Shown: positions 26,685-35,390 of the stretch, piece after piece
How positions within the stretch are numbered: the stretch's first letter is position 1
How the letters are laid out: each line of letters begins with the position of its first letter
NCBI GenBank assembly: GCA_964531455.1
Contig: CAZHFZ010000007.1
Coordinates: forward strand, 28,984 to 92,983
DNA length: 64,000 nt
Reading direction: 5' to 3'
Source of the DNA: Ga0077527 sp964531455
GTDB lineage: Bacteria > Pseudomonadota > Gammaproteobacteria > Burkholderiales > SG8-41
The notes under the pieces: generated by a model
Databases searched by the model: none
Told to the model about the DNA's origin: nothing
Seen by the model: the letters and a program-made list of their open reading frames with translations, nothing else
Translations under genes and position numbers: made by a program

Positions 26685-28471
26685 TTCAGTTCCCCCGCAT
26701 TCTTTTCGTCTGCGCTTTTTTCCCCCGAGTAATCACGCACGCCCGGCGGCGAACGGGTGATCACCACATCGGAATAGCCGATCTCGGGCGGCTGTGCACC
26801 ACAATAGCGGGCCAGACTGTGCCGCAAATACTTCTCGTCATCACGCGCCGTGAAATCCAGCCGCTGATGCGCGCCGCGCGATTCACGCCGCTCCAGCGCA
26901 CTGACCGTCACCGCTTCCGCACAGTCGAGCATCGCGCCCAACTCCATCGCCTGCAACAGATCGGTGTTGTAAACGTTGGTCTTGTCGTGCAGTTCAATGA
27001 GTGCGAAACGCTCGCGCAACGCACTCAGCGTGGCGCAAGCCTGCTTCAGCCCCTCGCCACTGCGATAAATGCCGGCGTTTTCCTCCATCGTCGCCATCAT
27101 TTCCTTGCGCAGCCCGGCGATAGTCTCGCTGCCATTGGTGCGGCTGAACAACTCACGCAATCGCGCCTGCGCGTCATCTGCGCCGGCCGTGATGGCCGCC
27201 TCGTTCGCCGAGCCTGTGCCATTGTCCAGATATTCCAGCGCGCTCAGCGCGGCACGACGGCCGAACACCAGAAGCTCGGTCAATGAATTGGAACCCAGCC
27301 GGTTGGCGCCATTGATGCTGACGCAGGCGCACTCGCCCGCCGCATAAAGGCCTTTCATAGAGGTCTCCGCGCGGATGTTGGTATCGATGCCGCCCATCAT
27401 GTAATGCACCACCGGCCGCACCGGCACCGGATCGGTAACCGGATCGACACTGAGGTAACTGGTTGCCATGTCGCGCACCAGCGGCAACCGCTCATTGATT
27501 TTCTGTTCACCGAGATGACGCAGGTCGAGCATCATGCAATCGCCCCAGCGTGTCGGCACCATATTGCCCTTCTTCTGCTCATGCCAGAACGCCTGGCTGA
27601 CACGGTCGCGCGGTCCCAGCTCCATGGTTTTCAGCACCGGCTGGCCTACTGGCGTTTCCGGTCCCATGCCATAGTCCTGCAGAAACCGGCGGCCGTTTTT
27701 ATTGACCAGAATGCCGCCTTCACCACGGCAGGCTTCGGTGAGCAGGGTCCCCGTGTTCGGCAGCCCCGTCGGGTGATACTGCACAAACTCCATGTCCTTC
27801 AGCGGCACACCTGCACGATAGGCCAGCGCCATGCCATCACCGGTCTTGATCGCGCCGTTGGTGGTGAACGGAAACATGCGCCCGGCGCCGCCGCTGGCGA
27901 TGATCACCGCATCGGCACGGATGAATTTCATCTGGCCGCTGCGCATTTCGATGGCAGTAAAACCACGGCAATGACCGTCCTCGACCACGAGGTCGGTGAC
28001 GTAGTACTCGTCAAAGCGCTGGATGGACGGAAACTTCAGCGAAGTCTGGAACAGCGTATGCAGAATATGAAAACCGGACTTGTCGGCAGCAAACCAGGTA
28101 CGCTGCTTTTTCATGCCGCCAAACGGACGTACCGCCACCGAGCCGTTCGCCTCGCGGCTCCACGGACAGCCCCAGTGTTCCAGTTGCAACAGCTCTTTTG
28201 GGGCTTCGCGGATGAAGTAGTCCACCGCATCCTGATCGGACAGCCAGTCGCCGCCGCCAACCGTATCGTGGAAATGATGGTCCAGACTGTCATCGGATTT
28301 GATCACCCCGGCTGCCCCCCCTTCGGCAGCGCAGGTGTGGCTGCGCATCGGGTAGACCTTGGAGACCAGCGCAATTTTCAGTGATGGACGGAACTCTGCC
28401 AGCGCTATTGCCGCACGCAACCCCGCTCCACCAGCCCCCAAAACGGCAATATCTGTTTTTATGGTTTCCAC
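26681..28471 (-). CDS. frdA: Fumarate reductase flavoprotein subunit FrdA
   Basis: A 596-residue flavoprotein reducing fumarate to succinate on the cytoplasmic side of the membrane. It has the FAD Rossmann motif LGAGGAGLRAA, FAD-linking His45 in YPMRSHT, and catalytic-region blocks FVQYHPTG, CRGEGGILVNKNG and HYMMGGIDT. The sequence tracks E. coli FrdA throughout, favouring fumarate reductase over succinate dehydrogenase. A GTG start at 28471 gives the family N-terminus and has a purine-rich AGGGGGCGGGAG stretch before it. The alternative TTG at 28531 would lie upstream of the predicted transcription start. First gene of frdABCD-rquA. Confidence 0.95.
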   Translation of the reverse strand: METIKTDIAVLGAGGAGLRAAIALAEFRPSLKIALVSKVYPMRSHTCAAEGGAAGVIKSDDSLDHHFHDTVGGGDWLSDQDAVDYFIREAPKELLQLEHWGCPWSREANGSVAVRPFGGMKKQRTWFAADKSGFHILHTLFQTSLKFPSIQRFDEYYVTDLVVEDGHCRGFTAIEMRSGQMKFIRADAVIIASGGAGRMFPFTTNGAIKTGDGMALAYRAGVPLKDMEFVQYHPTGLPNTGTLLTEACRGEGGILVNKNGRRFLQDYGMGPETPVGQPVLKTMELGPRDRVSQAFWHEQKKGNMVPTRWGDCMMLDLRHLGEQKINERLPLVRDMATSYLSVDPVTDPVPVRPVVHYMMGGIDTNIRAETSMKGLYAAGECACVSINGANRLGSNSLTELLVFGRRAALSALEYLDNGTGSANEAAITAGADDAQARLRELFSRTNGSETIAGLRKEMMATMEENAGIYRSGEGLKQACATLSALRERFALIELHDKTNVYNTDLLQAMELGAMLDCAEAVTVSALERRESRGAHQRLDFTARDDEKYLRHSLARYCGAQPPEIGYSDVVITRSPPGVRDYSGEKSADEKNAGELK

Positions 28472-28560
28472 CGCTCCCGCCCCCTTTATTTTAAAGCTGC
28501 CCGCAGGGTCAGCTTCTTGCCATTGAGTCAACAGGTTAAGCGGTGTCCCCGGTCATGTAT

Positions 28561-28574
28561 TTGATCTGGATTAA
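28561..28574 (-). promoter_or_regulatory. Candidate Fnr/Anr box upstream of frdABCD-rquA
   Basis: On the minus strand the site reads TTAATCCAGATCAA, one mismatch from the Fnr consensus TTGAT-N4-ATCAA. A hexamer TAACCT lies 22 bases downstream, the spacing expected for an Fnr site centred near -41.5 with its -10 element (class II activation). Predicted transcription start is near 28526, about 55 bases before the frdA GTG. Anaerobic induction is inferred, not shown. Confidence 0.65.
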
Positions 28575-28694
28575 TACTTTGCATGGATGCACGGCTGCCG
28601 GCAACGAGCGCCTGCACCCCGCTATACTGCAGGGCTGCCGCCCGACCGGAATGACGGCGTCAGACTAACACCATTACCGGAAAGACCAATACCA

Positions 28695-29560
28695 ATGAGT
28701 TCCACGCCAATACGACTGGGTTTAATGGGCTTCGGAGAAGCCGCCACCCGCCTCGCGAAAGATTTCAAGCAGGCAGGATTCAACAACATCGTCGGTTACA
28801 GCCGCAGCGGCGCCAAGGCGCAACCGGGCGACCCCCTCTACGAGCGCGCAGAAGCCGCAGGTGTGACACTGGTGAAGACTGTCAGCGCTCTGGCCAAAAA
28901 GTCGGATGTCATCATTGCACTGACGCCGGGCAAAGCTGCTGTTTCCGCGCTGAAAAAAATCCTCAAGCACCTGCGCCCCGACCATCTCTATATCGACGCC
29001 AGCAGCAATTCGGCGCATGCGATGGAACAGGCTGCCGCACTCGTGGGCAACGCAGCAAAGTTTGTCGACGCCTCGGTGANNNNNNNNNNAGCGGTCCGCA
29101 CGCCGCCGAGTTCCACGACCGGATGACGCCGCACGGCATGGTCATCACTGTTGTTGGCAGCAACCCGGGCGACGCCAGCGCGATGAAACTGATCCGCAGC
29201 GTGCTGATGAAGGGCCTGGCCATGCTGCTGCTCGAAACCATGGAAGCCGCGCAGCGCCGCAACATCCTCGATGCAGTCATCGAAGACTCGTCGGTCACGT
29301 TCAATGAAATTCCTTTCCAGAAAATCATCAAGCGCTACATCGGCGGCACCGCCGTGCACTGCGAGCGTCGCATCCATGAAATGAAGGAATGCCTGGAATT
29401 GCTGCACGACATGAAATCAACTGACCGGGCCACCAAAAGCACCATCGCCATGCTGCGCGAGATGGTCAAGATGGGCATGCCGCAGAAGTTCACCAGTGAA
29501 CCCGATAGCATCCATCCGGTCATCGATGCGTTGATTGCAGCCCGCGACGCAGGGAAGTAG
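28695..29560 (+). CDS. 6-phosphogluconate dehydrogenase-like NAD(P)-binding protein, broken by a sequence gap
   Basis: Two reading-frame pieces separated by a 10-base N run form one gene. The first (28695-29079) carries the Rossmann motif LGLMGFGEAA and a DVIIALTPGKAA segment. The second, from 29090, reads SGPHAAEFHDRMTPHG onward and carries the helical C-terminal domain (DUF1932-like), ending in ALIAARDAGK. The halves are in different frames, so the true missing length is not 10. Beta-hydroxyacid-dehydrogenase-like; substrate unknown. Divergent from frdA. Confidence 0.75.
29080..29089. other. Assembly gap (10 N)
   Basis: Ten undetermined bases inside the dehydrogenase gene. The flanking frames do not join across 10 bases and conserved residues between DASV and SGPH are missing, so the number is a placeholder for a longer unsequenced piece. 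Confidence 0.97.
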
Positions 29561-29584
29561 TCCGTCAGCAGCATCAACCACCAC

Positions 29585-30508
29585 ATGGCACACACCCACG
29601 CGCAAGACCATCACGGTCATGACCATGGCTACAGCGGTGGTTATGGCCGAGCATTCGGCATCGGCATCACGCTGAACCTCGGCTTTGTCGTGGTTGAAGC
29701 CTGGTATGGCTGGAAAACAGGTTCCTTGGCACTGCTGGCCGACGCTGCGCACAACCTCGGCGATGTCGGCGGACTGCTGCTGGCATGGATGGCCTATGCC
29801 GCGGCAAAACTGCGGCCGAGTGAAAGCAAGACTTACGGCTGGCAACGGGGGTCCATCCTTGCCAGCTTCATCAATGCGGCCATCCTGCTGGTCGCCATGG
29901 GCTCCCTGGGGTGGGAGGCCATCCATCGACTGCAGGATCCGGCGCCGATCGCCGCAGGCACCGTAATGGCCGTTGCCGCGGTCGGCGTACTGGTCAACTC
30001 CGTAACCGCCATGCTGTTCATGGCCGGCGGCAAAACCGACCTCAACCTCCGCGGCGCTTTCCTGCACATGGCGGCTGATGCACTGGTTTCCGTTGGCGTC
30101 ATCATCGCTGGCGCGTTGTACCTGTGGAAGGGCTGGACCTGGATTGATCCGGTCGCGAGCATTCTCATCGCCCTCGTCGTGATTGTCGGCACCTGGTCAC
30201 TGTTCCGCCAGTCTCTGCATCTGCTGTTCGACGGCGTACCCGAACACATCAGCGTGGCCGAAGTACGCGAATCGCTCAACAGCATTGCCGGCGTCGCGTC
30301 CGTGCATGACCTGCATGTCTGGGCCATGAGCACCGCAGAACCTGCGCTGACGGCACACCTGGTCGTGCGCGGCGAGCTCTCGGCAGACGGCATCCTGCGT
30401 GATGCGCAGATCGTATTGCACAAGCGTTTCGGCATTCACCACGTCACGCTGCAACTTGAAGCCGAAGCGTGCGCAGATCACTGCGCAAGTGAGACTGCGC
30501 CGCATTGA
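29585..30508 (+). CDS. Cation diffusion facilitator (CzcD/ZitB-like metal exporter)
   Basis: A 307-residue inner-membrane CDF transporter with six helices and a cytoplasmic C-terminal domain (about 210-290). The two metal-binding HxxxD motifs are in DAAHNLGDVGG (helix 2) and HMAADALVSVG (helix 5), consistent with Zn2+/Co2+/Cd2+ export by proton exchange. The histidine-rich N-terminus (HTHAQDHHGHDHG) probably binds metal. The C-terminal VHDLHVWAMS is typical of the CzcD group. No metal regulator is adjacent. Confidence 0.93.
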   Translation: MAHTHAQDHHGHDHGYSGGYGRAFGIGITLNLGFVVVEAWYGWKTGSLALLADAAHNLGDVGGLLLAWMAYAAAKLRPSESKTYGWQRGSILASFINAAILLVAMGSLGWEAIHRLQDPAPIAAGTVMAVAAVGVLVNSVTAMLFMAGGKTDLNLRGAFLHMAADALVSVGVIIAGALYLWKGWTWIDPVASILIALVVIVGTWSLFRQSLHLLFDGVPEHISVAEVRESLNSIAGVASVHDLHVWAMSTAEPALTAHLVVRGELSADGILRDAQIVLHKRFGIHHVTLQLEAEACADHCASETAPH

Positions 30509-30511
30509 ACC

Positions 30512-30679
30512 ATGCCTGACCGCCAGCGGCTGCTCTCCGCGCTGATAGCCCCGGTTTGCATCACGGCAATGTGGCGCCTCAAAGGCTGGCCTGGTGCGCT
30601 GGCGATTCGTGTCCCGTGCTGGCTATTGCTGCGGATCCCGGCCGCGGCCATCCTCGCGCAGCGCCTGCGCTGCATTTAA
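30512..30679 (+). CDS. Possible 55-residue hydrophobic peptide
   Basis: An open frame starting ATG 3 bases after the CDF stop and ending just before the EamA permease gene. It encodes MPDRQRLLSALIAPVCITAM followed by a mixed basic and hydrophobic stretch (GWPGALAIRVPCWLLLRIPAAA). No ribosome-binding site or homology is evident. It fills the gap between two real genes but may be non-coding. Confidence 0.25.
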   Translation: MPDRQRLLSALIAPVCITAMWRLKGWPGALAIRVPCWLLLRIPAAAILAQRLRCI

Positions 30680-30695
30680 ACAGGGCGGCAACACC

Positions 30696-31538
30696 TTGAC
30701 CATCGAAGTCATGCTTGCCGTGTTGCTGGGTGCGCTGCTGCATTCCGCATGGAATGCGATGATCCGCAGCAGCAGCGACCGCGCGCTGGACATGGTGCTG
30801 GTTGTCACCGGCGCCACAGTCATCACCGGATGCCTGTTGCCATTCTCATCGCTGCCGGCCACGGCCAGCTGGCCTTACCTGATCGCTTCAGGCGTGATTC
30901 ACGTGGTCTATTTCACGCTGGTCGCGCTGTCCTACCGCCACGGAGAGCTGAGCTTTGCCTACCCGATCATGCGCGGCTCGGCGCCGGTGTTGTCGGCCAT
31001 CGCTGCAGCCCTGCTGCTGGCGGAATGGCCCAGTGCAGGCGGCTGGCTGGGTGTGCTGCTGATCTGCGGCGGCGTGATGCTTCTTGCGGCCGATTCCTGG
31101 CGCAACGGCCAGCTCAATCGACAGGCCACGCTGTTCGCGCTGGCAACGGCGGGAACCATCGTCATCTACACGCTGGTTGACGGCGTCGGCGCACGCCTGT
31201 CGGGAAACCCCGCGGTTTACACAGGATGGGTATTCGTGCTGACCGCCGTTCCGCTGCTTGCCTTGTTCAGCAAGGTTCATGGCCGTCGCACGGCAACCTA
31301 TCTGCACCGGCACTGGAAACGCGGCCTTGTCGGCGGAGCCTGCACGCTCGCGTCCTATGCGCTCTCGTTATGGGCGATTACCCAGGCCCCGATTGCGCTG
31401 GTCGCGGCACTGCGCGAAACCTCGGTTGTGTTTGGCGCCGTGATTGCGGCAACGTTGCTGCGCGAACCGGTCAGCCGCAATCGCTGGCTGGCAATACTGG
31501 TGGTCGTCGCCGGCGCCATCGCCATAAAAATGGCCTGA
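30696..31538 (+). CDS. EamA-family (DMT superfamily) permease
   Basis: A polytopic protein of 280 residues with about ten membrane helices in two EamA halves. Family features are LLHSAWNAMIRSS near the N-terminus, the SYRHGELSFAYPIMRGSAPV block and, in the second half, ALRETSVVFGAVIAATLLREP. Drug/metabolite exporters of this type move amino acids or other metabolites; the substrate is unknown. A TTG start at 30696 is preferred because AGGGCGG precedes it; the next ATG, at 30711, has no ribosome-binding site. Confidence 0.85.
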   Translation: MTIEVMLAVLLGALLHSAWNAMIRSSSDRALDMVLVVTGATVITGCLLPFSSLPATASWPYLIASGVIHVVYFTLVALSYRHGELSFAYPIMRGSAPVLSAIAAALLLAEWPSAGGWLGVLLICGGVMLLAADSWRNGQLNRQATLFALATAGTIVIYTLVDGVGARLSGNPAVYTGWVFVLTAVPLLALFSKVHGRRTATYLHRHWKRGLVGGACTLASYALSLWAITQAPIALVAALRETSVVFGAVIAATLLREPVSRNRWLAILVVVAGAIAIKMA

Positions 31539-31617
31539 TTGCTCACGCGCCTGAAAGCTGTTGAACAGCCTTGGCGGTGCCGGCACTGGAGCAAAGCAAG
31601 GGTATATTATAAGTAAT

Positions 31618-31640
31618 TGATTAATATAATAAATTAATCA
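31618..31640. repeat. AT-only inverted repeat between convergent genes
   Basis: Arms TGATTAAT (31618-31625) and ATTAATCA (31633-31640) with a 7-base AT loop, lying in the most AT-rich stretch of this neighbourhood. It overlaps the stop region of the leftward hydrolase gene. It may help end transcription or bind a protein; no U-tract hairpin of normal strength is present. Confidence 0.6.
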
Positions 31641-32540
31641 TTTCCCGGATACCGGGTAATCGAATCCGAGTGGGCGCACGAATCCATCGAACGCTGCAGT
31701 CCAGATCGGCAATCCAGCCGCCGCGGCAAACATACTGTGTCCGTCGTTGCCAAAAGGCGGCTGCATCACCAGCACGCCACGCGCCCCGGCAGCCTCAAAA
31801 GCGCGGAACCACGCGCGCACATGTTCCGGTGCGAAAAAACGGTCGTTTTCCGCGTAGTGCCACAATACCGGCACACGTATCGTTTGCGCAAAGCGGGCGA
31901 TGGTGCGTGTCATGCCGTCCGCATCACAGGGCTCTCCGGGTCGCGTGTCGGGTTGACCACCGCGTCCGCCGGACAAGTTGACCACAGCGATGACGCCCGG
32001 TGGCACCTGACTGGCTGCAGCGATTGATGCGAAGCCGCCAGCTGACTGCCCGACCAGAATGATTCGCTCGCGATCTACATATGCAAGGTTGCGCGCGTAA
32101 TCCACCGTTGCAACAAGATCAACCGCAGCCTGCACACCCGCCGCGTAATAATCCGGTGCAGAACAACGGAAAAAGGTTTCCGCCCATGGGCCGCCGGTAT
32201 CGCCATATCCGCGACGCATCGGCACGATGACCGCGAAACCGCGCCGCGTGAATTCGCGGATCCGGCTCAAGACACGGTAACGCCCCATCTTGCCGCGTTC
32301 AGCGGCGTTGGTGGGGCTGCCGTGGCTCAGCACGATCAGCGGAAACGGACCGTCGCCCTGCGGCCGGTAGCTTGTGGCAACCAGCGCCGCGACACCGGAC
32401 CCCGGCGGCAACGGTATGCTGACCACTTCCTCACGCAATGTCGCGTCAAGGTTCTGTGCATGCGCGACAGCGACGAATAACGTCACCATCAAACAGACCA
32501 CAAGCACCGGCAGACCGCAGAAGCACCGGCGCATGAACAT
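31638..32540 (-). CDS. Exported alpha/beta hydrolase
   Basis: A 300-residue alpha/beta-hydrolase with an N-terminal signal peptide (LPVLVVCLMVTLFVAVAHAQ). The nucleophile elbow GQSAGGFAS (about residue 164) supplies the catalytic Ser, and NDRFF (about 234) and NDGHSM (about 269) probably supply Asp and His. The LSHGSPTNAAERGK segment forms the oxyanion region. It resembles dienelactone-hydrolase/dipeptidyl-peptidase-like esterases; the substrate is unknown. A second start lies at 32534. Confidence 0.82.
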   Translation of the reverse strand: MFMRRCFCGLPVLVVCLMVTLFVAVAHAQNLDATLREEVVSIPLPPGSGVAALVATSYRPQGDGPFPLIVLSHGSPTNAAERGKMGRYRVLSRIREFTRRGFAVIVPMRRGYGDTGGPWAETFFRCSAPDYYAAGVQAAVDLVATVDYARNLAYVDRERIILVGQSAGGFASIAAASQVPPGVIAVVNLSGGRGGQPDTRPGEPCDADGMTRTIARFAQTIRVPVLWHYAENDRFFAPEHVRAWFRAFEAAGARGVLVMQPPFGNDGHSMFAAAAGLPIWTAAFDGFVRPLGFDYPVSGK

Positions 32541-32561
32541 GACTAGGCGCGCTGCCTTGCG

Positions 32562-33644
32562 TTAATCACCGAGCCGCATGCCCAGCGCAGTGGCCTGGCG
32601 CGCCTCGAAGGCCTTGCGCAGCGCGTCGTGCTGCTGGCCGATGATGCCGCCGCGTACGGTGCCGCGACCCACCGCCTTGTAAAGCACACCCCAGCTTTGA
32701 GGCAGGCGATCACCGTCGGGCGGCGCCAGCCACAGGCGGAACAGCAGGCGTTTCTGCGCAGGGTCGTCGAAGTCCTTGAAGTCCGTACGCGAATGCAGCG
32801 TGACATGGCTGTTGATGATCTGCAGGTCGCCCGGTTGCAGCCACATCGAGTGCGCCAGATCATCACGCCGCACCAGTGCATCAAAAGCTTCCAGCGCTTC
32901 CCACTGTTTCGCCGACAGTTTCGGAACACCCTCGATTTTCTGCGCCGACGTCACACGATTGCGGTTCCATTTGCTGAAGAGTTTTCCGTCCACTGAATCA
33001 AAGATCGGATGCGGATAGGACGGCGCCTCGTCCGGCGCCTGCTCGCCCTGTCGGCTGAAGTGGATCGGCACATGCAGCAAATCGGCAAGATCAGGATGCT
33101 CACGCTGCATTGCGTGATAAGCCGCAACCGAACTGGTGGTGATGCTCATGCCTCCCTCGGCAGCACGGTTGTAACAGCTCAGCGCGACCACATCCGTCGA
33201 GTCGGTATGAAAATCCAGCTCGGCATTGGTGTTGTAGCCGCGTCCAGTACCGGTGCGGTAAGTATTCCCGGCATCGCGCACCGCTGAAATGTAATGGCTC
33301 TGCCCGCCCTGCGGCCGGCCGACGCCGAAATGCAGCCCGATGCCCCAGGTCAACAGTTCAAAATCCTTTTCATCGAGGCCTTCGCGCGGCAGGCCACGCA
33401 CCAGGGCAACACCGCGCCCGCGCTGCATTTCCGCAAACGCCGCCGCCAGCACCGGATAGGCGCTGCCGAGATCAAAATCATCGCGGCTGTAATCGAAATG
33501 CGTTTTGCTCTGATCCAGCGCCTGGGTCAACGCCGCAACAAGATCGCAGCGCGCGCGATCATCCAGCGTAAACACCCAGCGGCGGTCGGCATCAAGTTCT
33601 GCGGCGGTCCAGGCCGCCGGTGTGTCGTTCAATTGAAAGGCCAT
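32562..33644 (-). CDS. TauD/TfdA-like Fe(II)/2-oxoglutarate dioxygenase
   Basis: A 360-residue member of the clavaminate synthase/TauD superfamily, expected to couple 2-oxoglutarate decarboxylation to substrate hydroxylation. The iron ligands are His146 and Asp148 in DFHTDSTD and a distal His in INSHVTLHSRTDF, most likely His284. The helper arginine is probably in LLFRLWL. The substrate is unknown; some relatives act on small organic acids. The exported hydrolase gene starts 21 bases after its stop. Confidence 0.87.
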   Translation of the reverse strand: MAFQLNDTPAAWTAAELDADRRWVFTLDDRARCDLVAALTQALDQSKTHFDYSRDDFDLGSAYPVLAAAFAEMQRGRGVALVRGLPREGLDEKDFELLTWGIGLHFGVGRPQGGQSHYISAVRDAGNTYRTGTGRGYNTNAELDFHTDSTDVVALSCYNRAAEGGMSITTSSVAAYHAMQREHPDLADLLHVPIHFSRQGEQAPDEAPSYPHPIFDSVDGKLFSKWNRNRVTSAQKIEGVPKLSAKQWEALEAFDALVRRDDLAHSMWLQPGDLQIINSHVTLHSRTDFKDFDDPAQKRLLFRLWLAPPDGDRLPQSWGVLYKAVGRGTVRGGIIGQQHDALRKAFEARQATALGMRLGD

Positions 33645-33745
33645 GCGAATAACCCTGAATTCATCAATAAAGCGCTCAATGGATGACTCAAAAGCAAAGG
33701 GCGCAGCATCTGCACGACGCTGCGCCCCTGTTGCGTGATACTGCG

Positions 33746-34684
33746 TTATGCGACCTGGGCCATCTGGAACTCGCTCTTGCTCGCCGAGCAGTCCGGGCAG
33801 TACCAGGTTTCAGGAACATCTTCCCACGGTGTGCCGGGTGCGACGCCTTCATCGGGCATGCCCTTGGCTTCGTCATATACAAACGCGCACAGCATGCACT
33901 GCCACACCCGCGTACCTGGAATGTTTTTCGCGGTCTGCGGTGTTACCGGTTTGGCCTGAGCAGCTACTCCGGTGCGCGGAAAATGCAGCACCAGCACGTC
34001 CAGACCTTCCGCACCCGCAGCCAATTCAAGGCGGCCTTCTTCCGGTTGCACGAAAGCCACCGTCAAAGCCTTGTATTCCTTGCCCTGATAAATCAGGCTG
34101 CCGCGGACGATGATCAGGTATTGACCATTGGTATCGGCAGGATCCGGCGCCATCGACTTGCTGTTTGGCGCCACACTCATCGAATAACTGGCCAGCCCCT
34201 GCTCATCCTTGATCTCGCTGAAGGCATGCAAGGCCGCACCGGAAGTGACGGCTTCGAACTTCGGCGCTTCAGTCACCTGGAAGGGATGACGGTTGTTGAT
34301 GGTGTCGAGCTTGGCTCGTTTCTCCGGATCATCCAGATACTGCGCGCCACTGTCCTTGACCGCACGCAGCGTGAGGAAGCCCATGCCTTCGCCGAACAGG
34401 ATCGGTCCGTACGGCGTGTGGGCGCGCGAGTAATGCACGGCATTGACGCTCAACTGATGTTTGCCCATCAAGCCGTCGCCACTGACGATGACCTGATACT
34501 GGTCGTAGTCATGGAAATGCGGCTTGATCACCCGCCCCGGCGTACCCTCGACCAGAAACGCTTGGGGCGTTGCGGGATTATCCTGGTCGGGATTGATCAA
34601 CCCGGTCCGCCATGCGGTCCCGGTCGGAACCTGACGTTCCGTGCGATTGATTTTGGCGTCGTCGTAAGCGGTGATTTGGGGCAT
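33746..34684 (-). CDS. Cupin-rubredoxin fusion protein
   Basis: A 312-residue two-part protein. The N-terminal half is cupin-like, with HFHDYDQYQVIVSGDG (about residues 56-71) supplying likely metal-binding histidines, and a second cupin-like half around 140-250. The last 52 residues are a rubredoxin domain: Cys263 and Cys266 (WQCMLCAFVYDE) and Cys296 and Cys299 (WYCPDCSASKSEF) should bind one iron. The fusion suggests an oxygenase or metal enzyme with a built-in electron donor. I know no characterised example. ATG at 34684. Confidence 0.82.
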   Translation of the reverse strand: MPQITAYDDAKINRTERQVPTGTAWRTGLINPDQDNPATPQAFLVEGTPGRVIKPHFHDYDQYQVIVSGDGLMGKHQLSVNAVHYSRAHTPYGPILFGEGMGFLTLRAVKDSGAQYLDDPEKRAKLDTINNRHPFQVTEAPKFEAVTSGAALHAFSEIKDEQGLASYSMSVAPNSKSMAPDPADTNGQYLIIVRGSLIYQGKEYKALTVAFVQPEEGRLELAAGAEGLDVLVLHFPRTGVAAQAKPVTPQTAKNIPGTRVWQCMLCAFVYDEAKGMPDEGVAPGTPWEDVPETWYCPDCSASKSEFQMAQVA

Positions 34685-34787
34685 GGCGCACTCCGTATTC
34701 AGGGCTGGTTCAGATGAACAGGATTATAGGCGCGCCCGCCGCAGTCGTGTCAGCACTTCCTCAGCATATGGACTGGTGCTGCCCCAC

Positions 34788-35216
34788 TCACTGCATCTTG
34801 GGCGGAAAGTGCTGATACCAGAAACCGTAAGCCCAGCAAGCCGCACAGAACGACAGCGCCCACTCCATAAACGAAAATACAATCAGCGCCGCGCAAGGCA
34901 CAACCCACAGCCCGCTGCCCGAAAAATACAGCACCATCGACACGCCACTCGCCAGGAAAAGGATCTTGTTGGCGAACATCTTGGCGCCAGCGTTTTCCTT
35001 TTTGCCACCCCACTTTCGGGATTCGGCAATTTTTTTCCATAGCAGATGCGACGGACAGCGGTGATGGCCGATGAAGCCACGTACAAAACCCTGCACCACC
35101 AGAAACAGCATCACCCAAGGCGCAAAAAGCAGCGCGACGCCGCTCAGCACAAAAGTAATAAACGCTTCCCAACGGATCACGTTGGACCAGACCTGCGGGA
35201 CGTCAAATCTCAGCAT
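34788..35216 (-). CDS. DUF4395-like membrane protein
   Basis: A 142-residue membrane protein resembling DUF4395 proteins. Hydrophobic segments are about residues 17-47, 86-100 and 104-118, and the C-terminal FCAACWAYGFWY carries the conserved paired cysteines of that group. Some DUF4395 proteins occur near sulfurtransferases or thiol redox proteins, and a double rhodanese is encoded upstream here. No function is established. Confidence 0.65.
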   Translation of the reverse strand: MLRFDVPQVWSNVIRWEAFITFVLSGVALLFAPWVMLFLVVQGFVRGFIGHHRCPSHLLWKKIAESRKWGGKKENAGAKMFANKILFLASGVSMVLYFSGSGLWVVPCAALIVFSFMEWALSFCAACWAYGFWYQHFPPKMQ

Positions 35217-35390
35217 GGCTTACCTTTCGCTATCGACTCATTCCCAAGCCGCAACCTTGCGGAAGGAACATGGAACAGACATCAGTATATAAGACAATAC
35301 TTATGCATTAGAAGTGCCATTTCAAGCCCGCCCTGGAAATTATTTATAAATCTCTGTTTTTATTAACATTTTTTTATAAATGGCCACCAG

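Noticed and set aside
27404..28384. 326-codon plus-strand frame opposite frdA
   Set aside because: frdA matches the family across its full length and the opposite frame lacks any recognisable feature.
26681..28471. Alternative assignment of the frd operon as succinate dehydrogenase
   Set aside because: FrdA and FrdB track the E. coli fumarate reductase sequence, there are two short anchor subunits, and no sdh-type haem anchor is present.
33683..34717. 344-codon plus-strand frame opposite the cupin-rubredoxin gene
   Set aside because: The minus strand encodes a four-cysteine rubredoxin motif and cupin ligands; the plus frame is antisense.
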